NCBI GenBank assembly: GCA_035509315.1
Contig: DATJLS010000003.1
Span: 177,707 to 241,706 of the forward strand
Origin: JAKAWQ01 sp035509315
GTDB taxonomy: Bacteria; Pseudomonadota; Alphaproteobacteria; Acetobacterales; Acetobacteraceae
Direction of reading: 5' to 3'
DNA: 64,000 nt
Shown: positions 58,355-64,000 of the stretch, one piece after another
Position numbering within the stretch: the first letter of the stretch is position 1
Layout: every line of letters starts with the position of its first letter
Notes under the pieces: model-generated
What the model was told of the DNA's origin: nothing
The model's input: the letters and a program-made list of their open reading frames with translations, nothing else
Database searches by the model: none
Program-made: the position numbers and the translations under genes

Positions 58355-59251
58355 TCAGCCGATTCGAAACCCCGCCTGCTCGGCCGCCGCGCGCAGATTG
58401 GTGAACCCCTTCTTTGCGTACGCGAGCGGCGGCGCCTTCGCCGGATCCTGCTCCGCCTCGACGATCAGCCAGCCTTCGTACCCGGCCTTCGCCACGGGTT
58501 CGAGCGCGGCAGCGAAATCGATGGCGCCGTCCCCGGGCACGGTGAAGACACCGTTCACCACGGAATCGAGGAAGCTCCAGCGCTCGGCGCGGGCGCGCGC
58601 CAGCGTGCCGGGCCGAACATCCTTGGCGTGCACGTGATTGATGCGCCCCGCCCATCGAGCGGCGACCCGCACCGGATCCTCGCCAGCGAACGTGAGATGC
58701 CCTGTATCGAAAAGCAGGCCCACGCTGGCGGGCGTCCCTTCGAGCAACCGGTCAATCTCCTCCGCCTTCTCGATCACGGTGCCCATGTGATGGTGAAAGG
58801 CAATCGCCACGCCCCGCTCCGCCATCCAGGTGCCGAGCTCGCCGAGCCGCCCGAGAAAGAGAGGCCATTCCGCCTCGCTCATAAGCGGCCGCTCCGCCAC
58901 AGGAACGTCCCGCTTTCCCTGCACCGTGCCGGAGGTTTCCGCGAACACCATCACCCGACAACCCAGCGCCTTGAGAAGCTCGAAATGCGGCCGCATCATC
59001 GCGATTTCCTCGGCAACCGAACGGTGCCGGAGTTCCGCCCCGTACCAGCCCGAGACCAGGGCAAGCCCGTGACGGCCGAGCACCGCGGCAAGCGCGGTCG
59101 GCTCACGCGGAAACTTGTTGCCCGTCTCGATGCCCGTGAAACCCGCTTCGTGCGCCTCCGCGAGGCACGTCTCAAGCGGCGTTTCGCCGCCGAGTTCCGG
59201 CAGATCGTCATTGCTCCAGGCAATCGGATTGGTTCCGATCCGCACGCTCAT
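58355..59251 (-). CDS. iolE: IolE-like myo-inosose-2 dehydratase/sugar isomerase-epimerase
   Basis: This 298-residue TIM-barrel enzyme of the xylose isomerase-like AP endonuclease 2 family is closest to myo-inosose-2 dehydratase. The signature start RIGTNPIAWSNDDLPELGGETPLETCLAEAHEAGFTGIETGNKFP is typical of IolE. Metal ligands are expected in AFHHHMGTVIEKAEEIDRLLEGT, LLFDTGHLTFAGEDP and RINHVHAKDVRP, and the C-terminal YEGWLIVEAEQDPAKAPPLAYAKKG completes the site. The Gfo/Idh/MocA gene follows after 28 nt. No other iol genes are nearby, so inositol use is suggested but not proven. Confidence 0.85.
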   Translation of the reverse strand: MSVRIGTNPIAWSNDDLPELGGETPLETCLAEAHEAGFTGIETGNKFPREPTALAAVLGRHGLALVSGWYGAELRHRSVAEEIAMMRPHFELLKALGCRVMVFAETSGTVQGKRDVPVAERPLMSEAEWPLFLGRLGELGTWMAERGVAIAFHHHMGTVIEKAEEIDRLLEGTPASVGLLFDTGHLTFAGEDPVRVAARWAGRINHVHAKDVRPGTLARARAERWSFLDSVVNGVFTVPGDGAIDFAAALEPVAKAGYEGWLIVEAEQDPAKAPPLAYAKKGFTNLRAAAEQAGFRIG

Positions 59252-59307
59252 CGCCGATGCCTCCCTCTCGTCTTGGCGACATTGATCTCGCGGGTCCAGG
59301 AAAAAGA

Positions 59308-59336
59308 AAAGACCAGGGGCATTGCCCCCGGTCTTT
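59308..59336 (-). terminator. Rho-independent terminator of the emrAB-type operon
   Basis: On the minus strand, AAAGACC-GGGGGC-AAT-GCCCC-T-GGTCTTT forms a strong stem of about 12 bp with a short loop, directly followed by a U-rich run (TTCTTTTTCC). It lies 28 nt after the emrB-type stop, so it ends the efflux operon before the IolE-like gene. Confidence 0.85.
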
Positions 59337-59363
59337 CCTGGTGGTCTCCCGCTTCTGAGCAGA

Positions 59364-60917
59364 TCAGTGCGCGGCGACGGCCCCGCCCGCCTTCGGCCGC
59401 GGCATTAGCGCCAGCAGCACGATCGAGCCGATCAGCACCACGCCCATGCCGAAGAAGCAATCGGCGTAGGTCATCGTATAGGCCTGGCTCCGTACCATCG
59501 CCGCGAGCTCGCCGAGGGCCTGCTGCGCGGCAAGACCCGCCGGCGTTCCCCGGGCGATGAGCAAGGAGGCTGCATGGTCGAGCCAGGCATGAACGTCGGG
59601 CGAGGTGATCGTCAGGCGCTGGGAGATGATGTCGAAATGATAATGCTCGCGCATCGTCGTGAAGGTCGAGAGCATGGCGATGCCGAGCGAGCCGCCGAGA
59701 TTGCGGAACATGTTGAAGAGCGCTGAGCCTTGCGCCTGGTCGGCCCTCGCGAGGCCGCCCGTCGCCAGCGCGGAGAGCGGGACGATGATGAAGGGCTGCC
59801 CAAGTGCGCGGACGAGCTGGGGCAGCCGGAGCTCGGGCCCTGCCGTATCCGGGCTCATATACCCGTTCATCACGCAGCTCACACCGAACAACACGAACCC
59901 GAAGGCAACCAGCAGCCGCGCATCCACCCGCTTCATGATCATCGGCACGAACGGGATGATGAGGAGCTGCGGCGCCCCCGCCCACATTACCACCTCACCG
60001 ATCTGCAGTGCGTCATAGCCCTGCACCTGGCCCAGATAGACCGGCAGCAGATAGACCGAGCCATAGAGGCCGAGCCCCATCACCAGCCCGAGCAGGGAGG
60101 CGGACCCGAAGCCCCGTCGCGCAAGCAGCCGGAGATTAAGGAAGGGTTCGCGGCGTACGAGCTCGATCACGATGAAGGTCGGGATGGCGAGCGCGGCCGT
60201 GATTGCGGCATAACGGATCCATTCTGTCGTGAACCATGCCTTCTCCTCACCCTCCTCGAGCATTGCGATGAGCGAACCGAGCCCGATGGCCATGAAGAAA
60301 ATCCCGAGCCAATCGCCCTTTTTGAGCAGATGGAGCTGCATCCTCTCGGGCGCGACGCCGTACCATACGGCGCCGATAACGGCGAGCGCCGGAATCGCGT
60401 TGATGAAGAAGATCCAGTGCCAGGACCAGGCATCGGTGAGCCAGCCACCGATGGTCGGCCCGATGGCTGGAGCGAAGGTCGCCGTCACGCCGAACATGGC
60501 GAGCCCGACCGGCTGGCGCCCGGAAGGCAGCTTGCTCAGGATGATCGTGAGCGCGGTCGGGATCAGCACGCCGCCCGTGAAACCCTGACCGACACGGAAG
60601 AGGATCATTTCGCCAAGGTTGCTCGCGGTCCCGCACAGCATCGAGAAGATCAGGAAGAGCACAGTGTTCGCGATTAGATAGAGGCGGAGCGAGAAGACCC
60701 GGGAGAGCCAGCCGGTGAGCGGGATTACGACGATCTCGGCCACCAGATAGGCGGTCGAGATCCAGCTTCCCTGATCGGACGATGCGGAGAGCCCGCCCTC
60801 GATGTCGCTCAGCGAGGCATTGGTGATCTGGATATCGAGCACCGCCATGAAGGCGCCAAGCACGCCGCCCAGAACGGCAATCCAATCGCGAAGCGGGACC
60901 CGATCGGCGGCGCTCAT
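59364..60917 (-). CDS. emrB: DHA2-family drug efflux MFS transporter (EmrB-type)
   Basis: This proton-driven inner-membrane exporter has 517 residues and about 14 hydrophobic helices, as in the DHA2 family. The start WIAVLGGVLGAFMAVLDIQITNASLSDIEGG contains motif D1 (LDxTIVN-like), and QGSWISTAYLVAEIVVIPLTGWLSRVFSLR contains motif A. LFRVGQGFTGGVLIPTALT and GPTIGGWLTDAWSWHWIFFINA are motifs B and C. It forms a three-part pump with the adaptor encoded just upstream (ATGA overlap) and an outer-membrane channel encoded elsewhere. Substrates are unknown; the operon is controlled by the divergent TetR-type gene. Confidence 0.92.
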   Translation of the reverse strand: MSAADRVPLRDWIAVLGGVLGAFMAVLDIQITNASLSDIEGGLSASSDQGSWISTAYLVAEIVVIPLTGWLSRVFSLRLYLIANTVLFLIFSMLCGTASNLGEMILFRVGQGFTGGVLIPTALTIILSKLPSGRQPVGLAMFGVTATFAPAIGPTIGGWLTDAWSWHWIFFINAIPALAVIGAVWYGVAPERMQLHLLKKGDWLGIFFMAIGLGSLIAMLEEGEEKAWFTTEWIRYAAITAALAIPTFIVIELVRREPFLNLRLLARRGFGSASLLGLVMGLGLYGSVYLLPVYLGQVQGYDALQIGEVVMWAGAPQLLIIPFVPMIMKRVDARLLVAFGFVLFGVSCVMNGYMSPDTAGPELRLPQLVRALGQPFIIVPLSALATGGLARADQAQGSALFNMFRNLGGSLGIAMLSTFTTMREHYHFDIISQRLTITSPDVHAWLDHAASLLIARGTPAGLAAQQALGELAAMVRSQAYTMTYADCFFGMGVVLIGSIVLLALMPRPKAGGAVAAH

Positions 60918-62182
60918 TGCGCGCGCTCCCCACCAAGCGCCAGCTTCTCGCCCACCGGGGACAGCGCGGTGTTCACCGTCGCCTCCACCGAAAGCCCCGG
61001 CCGCAGCGCGTTCACCATCGGATCGTCCGCAGCGAGCGCGATCTTCACCGGCACACGCTGAACGATCTTCGTGAAATTGCCGGTGGCGTTCTCGGGCGGC
61101 AGCAGCGCGAACTGCGAGCCCGACCCGGGTGACAGGCTCTCGACCGTCCCGCGGAACTCATGGCCGGGGAAGGTATCGATCGAAAGCGTCACGGGCTGGC
61201 CGGGCTCCATCCGCCCGACCTGCGTTTCCTTGAAGTTGGCGGTGAGATAGATCTGGCTGCCCATCGGCACCACCTGCAGAAGCGGCGTGCCGGGCGAGAC
61301 ATAGGCGCCAAGCCGCACGCCGCGATCGCCCACCACGCCATCGAAAGGCGCCGTGATCACCGTGTAGGAGAGGTTGAGCTTTGCCAACCGCTGCTGCGCC
61401 TGGTCACTCTGGAGTGCGGCTTCCGCCATCTGCCGCTCGCTCGCCAGCACGCCGATCTGCCGCTCCGCCGCGGTCAGCGCCGCCTGGTCTCCGATGAGCT
61501 TCGCTTCGCTTTCGCTCAGGCTGGCCGCGGTCCGCTCGGCCGTCTGGACAGTGCCGAAGCCGGTCCGGCTCAGCCGCGCATAGCGCGTTGCGTCGGCCTG
61601 GGCGAAGCCGATGGCTGCCCGGTCCGCCGCGATCACCGCGCGGCTTGACGCGACGTTTGCGACCTGCTCGGCCATCTCGGCAGCGATATTGGTGAGCTTC
61701 GCCTCTCCCGAGGCCACGTCGGCATCGGCTTTAGCGAGTGCTGCGCGAAAGGGCCGGTCATCGATTCGCGCCAGCACCTGTCCTGTCCGGACAGGCTGGT
61801 TGTCTGTCACGTCGAGCTCGGCGATCGTCCCCGCCACCTGCGGGCTCACCGTTACGCTGTCGGACTCGAGATAGGCATCGTCGGTCGAGACCAGGAATCG
61901 GGTTGCCTCCCACCAGCGATAACCGCCAACCCCGAGCACGGCGGCGGCAAGGAGAGCTGCGACCCCGAGCAAACGCTGACGGCGAAGCCGCCGCTTGCCG
62001 GGCCGCGAGATGACTTCAGCAGAAGGATGCGGGGGCAAACCGAGGCCGCTCCCCTCGCGCAAGGTCACGGCCGACAAACCAGCCGCCGAGGCCCGGTCCG
62101 ATGCGATCTGCGTGTTCTTCTGCGCCGGGACCGCGTCAAGGGCGATCGTGTTGACAGCCTGGATGGCGGTGACTTGATTCAT
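60914..62182 (-). CDS. emrA: HlyD-family efflux adaptor (EmrA-type)
   Basis: This periplasmic membrane-fusion protein has 422 residues. A cytoplasmic tail of about 70 residues, longer than usual and with RPGKRRLRRQR before the helix, precedes one membrane helix (LLGVAALLAAAVLGVGGYRWW). The barrel-sandwich domain contains VSPQVAGTIAELDVTDNQPVRTGQVLARIDDRPF, and the coiled-coil hairpin spans about 165-270. The beta-barrel holds SYTVITAPFDGVVGDRGVRLGAYVSPGTPL. GGAGG lies 8 nt upstream of the ATG. The emrB-type gene overlaps its stop by 4 nt. Two operator palindromes lie within 100 nt upstream of the start. Confidence 0.92.
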   Translation of the reverse strand: MNQVTAIQAVNTIALDAVPAQKNTQIASDRASAAGLSAVTLREGSGLGLPPHPSAEVISRPGKRRLRRQRLLGVAALLAAAVLGVGGYRWWEATRFLVSTDDAYLESDSVTVSPQVAGTIAELDVTDNQPVRTGQVLARIDDRPFRAALAKADADVASGEAKLTNIAAEMAEQVANVASSRAVIAADRAAIGFAQADATRYARLSRTGFGTVQTAERTAASLSESEAKLIGDQAALTAAERQIGVLASERQMAEAALQSDQAQQRLAKLNLSYTVITAPFDGVVGDRGVRLGAYVSPGTPLLQVVPMGSQIYLTANFKETQVGRMEPGQPVTLSIDTFPGHEFRGTVESLSPGSGSQFALLPPENATGNFTKIVQRVPVKIALAADDPMVNALRPGLSVEATVNTALSPVGEKLALGGERAQ

Positions 62183-62213
62183 GGAGGGAACCTCCGAGGC
62201 TAGCTGAATCTGA

Positions 62214-62349
62214 ACTGGACGGTTCAGTGCAATATTGCATTAAGCTTTGCTAATCAAGATTGAACTGAACCGTTCAGTATGCTTGTGATGCAGGCCACGG
62301 ATGCGCCAGAAGAGCAGGCGGGCTCCTTGACAAAACTGAACTGTACAGT
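62214..62349. promoter_or_regulatory. Three operator palindromes between emrA-type and tetR-type genes
   Basis: The divergent 179-nt gap holds three copies of a 15-bp palindrome with consensus ACTGNAC-N-GTTCAGT: 62214-62228 (ACTGGACGGTTCAGT), 62264-62278 (ACTGAACCGTTCAGT, perfect) and 62335-62349 (ACTGAACTGTACAGT). The first two flank the AT-rich promoter core of the pump operon, and the third lies 12 nt before the regulator's ATG, so the TetR-type protein probably represses both itself and the pump. Confidence 0.82.
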
Positions 62350-62361
62350 TTAATCACGGCC

Positions 62362-63021
62362 ATGTCACAGGCAAAGGTTTTCCCTGAGACGGTGAGCGAC
62401 CGGGCGGATCCCACCCCCAAGCAGCGGGATATCGCCGAAGCGGCGACGCGTCTCTTCATGGCACAGGGCTATGCCTCAGTCTCGATGGATGCGATTGCGC
62501 GGGCTGCCGGCGTGTCCAAGGCGACCCTCTACGCTTACTTCGCATCGAAGGATCAGCTCTTCGCCAATCTGGTCGGCACGGCATGCAGCCGCTCCGGAGC
62601 CCATTCCGTCCCATTCGCCGAAGAGCAGCTCGATCTCCGCGATACTCTCACGGCGCTCGCCGACCGCGCGCTTCGCTTCATGCTCGAGCCGCAGTCTCTT
62701 GCCATCTATCGCGTGGTGATCGCCGAGTGCCCACGCTTCCCTGAGCTCGGCCGTGCATTCTTCGAACGCATCAGCGAGTCTTCGCGCCAGAACCTGGCGA
62801 GCTGGCTCAAGAAGCAGATGGAGGAAGGAAAGCTCCGGAGGCGCGATCCGGTGATCGCCGCTCAGCAATTCACTGGTCTCTTGCGCACACAGCTTCATAT
62901 GCGAGCCCTGCTGGGGGTTGATCCCCCGCCGAGTGAGGATGAGATCAAAGTGACGGTTGGGGAGGCGGTCGAGACCTTCCTCCGTGCCTACGCTCCCGAA
63001 GGTGCGCCCCTCGCTGCCTGA
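62362..63021 (+). CDS. TetR-family transcriptional repressor
   Basis: This 219-residue regulator has the TetR N-terminal DNA-binding domain: QRDIAEAATRLFMAQGYASVSMDAIARAAGVSKATLYAYFASKDQLFANLV (about 22-72). The C-terminal ligand domain (LDLRDTLTALADRALRFMLEPQSLAIYRVVIAECPRFPELGRAFFE) resembles the TetR_C subgroup found beside AcrAB/EmrAB pumps. It is divergent from the emrA-type gene, with three identical-type palindromes between them. The likely role is ligand-relieved repression of the efflux operon. The start ATG lies 12 nt after the third operator. Confidence 0.92.
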   Translation: MSQAKVFPETVSDRADPTPKQRDIAEAATRLFMAQGYASVSMDAIARAAGVSKATLYAYFASKDQLFANLVGTACSRSGAHSVPFAEEQLDLRDTLTALADRALRFMLEPQSLAIYRVVIAECPRFPELGRAFFERISESSRQNLASWLKKQMEEGKLRRRDPVIAAQQFTGLLRTQLHMRALLGVDPPPSEDEIKVTVGEAVETFLRAYAPEGAPLAA

Positions 63022-63053
63022 CGAAGCGCCGCCTCCTATGGCAGGCTAGGGCC

Positions 63054-63758
63054 ATGACCGAAGCCAGACTCGCCCTCGTCACCGGCGCGGCCCGCGGCAT
63101 TGGGGCGGCAATCGCTGCTCATCTCGCCGATGACGGCTGGGGTGTCATCGCCGCGGACCGTGAGCCCGCTCTGCACGCTGGCCCACGCATGCGTGCTGTC
63201 CAATGCGACGTCGCGGATGAAGCCGAAGTCAACACCATGATCGCCGGCGTCCGCGCGGAAGTTGGCAAGCTTAACGCGCTCGTCTGCAACGCCGGGATCA
63301 TGATCCGCAAGCCGCTCGCACGGCTTACCCCTGCCGAGTGGTCGCGCGTGCTTGCCACGAACCTGACCAGCACCTTTCTTCTCGTCCGCGCTGCGGAGGA
63401 TCTGCTGCGTGCGGCCCGCGGCGCGGTCGTCACCATCGGCTCGACCCGGGCCCATATGTCCGAGCCGGACACGGAAGCCTATGCCGCCTCAAAAGGCGGC
63501 CTCGTCGCTCTCACCCATGCGCTGGCCGTGAGCCTCGGCCCCGTGGTGCGGGTGAACTGCATCTCGCCCGGGTGGATCGACACGCGGGGTGAGCCGCTCA
63601 GCGCGCCCGATCACGCCCAGCATCCGGTCGGCCGCGTCGGCCGGCCGGAGGATGTGGCTTCGCTTGCCGCCTGGCTGGTCGGCCCCGAAAGCGGCTTCGT
63701 GACCGGCGCCGAGTTTATTGTCGATGGTGGAATGACAAGGAAGATGATCTACGTTTGA
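63054..63758 (+). CDS. Short-chain dehydrogenase/reductase
   Basis: This 234-residue classical SDR is an NAD(P)-dependent alcohol dehydrogenase or ketoreductase. The cofactor loop is VTGAARGIGAAIAAHL (residues 9-24), DVADEAEVNTMI binds the adenine side, and NAGIM is conserved. The catalytic Ser lies in VVTIGSTRAHM and the Tyr-x3-Lys in AYAASKGG. VNCISPGWIDT, and the C-terminal GAEFIVDGGMTRKMIYV, are standard. An Asp in the loop after beta-2 (IAADRE) favours NAD over NADP. It lies 32 nt after the TetR-type gene and may be cotranscribed with it. The substrate is unknown. Confidence 0.88.
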   Translation: MTEARLALVTGAARGIGAAIAAHLADDGWGVIAADREPALHAGPRMRAVQCDVADEAEVNTMIAGVRAEVGKLNALVCNAGIMIRKPLARLTPAEWSRVLATNLTSTFLLVRAAEDLLRAARGAVVTIGSTRAHMSEPDTEAYAASKGGLVALTHALAVSLGPVVRVNCISPGWIDTRGEPLSAPDHAQHPVGRVGRPEDVASLAAWLVGPESGFVTGAEFIVDGGMTRKMIYV

Positions 63759-63843
63759 GCCGATGCAGCTTCCGACGGAAACACTCGACGACGCCTCCGC
63801 CAGAAGCCGTACCGTGTCTTGTCTGATTCGGATAAGATGAAGC

Positions 63844-64000
63844 TTATGCCTCGTGGCGCCCGATGAGTGGATCGCTGAGACTATCGGTGCCGGTTTCGAC
63901 ATGGCCGGCATAATGGCGGACGAAGCTCGGATCGGACGCGGCCGTGACCTGCACATCGTACCAGCTGGCACTGGACCTCAGACTCAGAACCGTCGGCAGG
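63844..64000 (-). CDS. Phospholipase C, C-terminal end (cut by window edge)
   Basis: The reverse strand from the right edge encodes the last 51 residues of a protein, ending in a TAA. The sequence VLSLRSSASWYDVQVTAASDPSFVRHYAGHVETGTDSLSDPLIG matches the repeated C-terminal domain of bacterial phosphocholine-specific phospholipase C (WYDVxVxxxxDPxFxRRxAGHVExGxxSxSDP). These enzymes have the same phosphoesterase catalytic domain as the two paralogues at 51.9-55.8 kb, but those lack this tail. The gene is convergent with the SDR gene. Its catalytic part lies outside the window. Confidence 0.82.
   Translation of the reverse strand, partial: LPTVLSLRSSASWYDVQVTAASDPSFVRHYAGHVETGTDSLSDPLIGRHEA

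Overview
The window is GC-rich, densely coded chromosomal DNA of an alphaproteobacterium. The gene set (class I PHA synthase, ergothioneine genes, rpmI-rplT-pheST-lepA order, glpX-hom-recJ neighbourhood) and the sequence flavour suggest a member of Rhodospirillales, probably Acetobacteraceae-like. The genus cannot be fixed from the sequence alone. Most of the window is ordinary chromosome interrupted by one integrated element of about 13.5 kb.

Positions 1-20650 are a metabolic accessory region. They hold ergothioneine synthesis (egtD partial, egtB), a hydantoinase/oxoprolinase pair (hyuA, hyuB), a secreted cytochrome c, a family 2 glycosyltransferase and a class III aminotransferase. Next comes a coherent C2-phosphonate cluster: a PbfA-type (R)-1-hydroxy-2-aminoethylphosphonate ammonia-lyase, the 2-aminoethylphosphonate transporter phnS-T-U-V, phosphonoacetate hydrolase phnA, and a divergent phosphonate monoester hydrolase-like enzyme. 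The aldehyde dehydrogenase (PhnY) and transaminase (PhnW) expected between these steps are not in the window. A gamma-glutamylcyclotransferase-like secreted protein, a methyltransferase broken by one in-frame TGA, and a small membrane protein follow.

Positions 21253-34732 are an element integrated into the 3' half of a tRNA-Glu(TTC) gene, bounded by 40-bp perfect direct repeats. It carries a tyrosine integrase, two AlpA/excisionase-type DNA-binding proteins, a DnaB-type helicase, a helix-turn-helix replication protein whose gene contains an iteron-like array, a prohead protease, an HslV-like N-terminal-nucleophile protein, a Mu gpP-like baseplate protein and a P27-type small terminase. It has no recognisable large terminase, portal, major capsid or tail genes. 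The size, the integration site and this selection of genes fit a phage satellite (PICI-like) rather than a complete prophage. This is the most novel part of the window.

Positions 34692-51774 are core chromosome. They hold the reconstituted tRNA-Glu, recJ, glpX and hom in one direction, an OmpA-like lipoprotein, phaC, then ftsY-mtaB-dapF on the minus strand, and the translation operon rpmI-rplT-pheS-pheT-lepA on the plus strand. Two inverted copies of a MITE-like repeat of about 110 bp lie here, and one of them supplies the recJ start codon.

Positions 51884-64000 hold two tandem secreted phosphoesterase/phospholipase C-like paralogues with the same Pho-box-like upstream module, followed by a membrane-anchored diheme peroxidase. 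After these come an IolE-like and Gfo/Idh/MocA-type sugar or inositol pair, a TetR-controlled EmrAB-type efflux system with three matching operator palindromes, a short-chain dehydrogenase, and the C-terminal end of a further phospholipase C at the right edge. Phosphorus acquisition is a recurring theme on both sides of the element.
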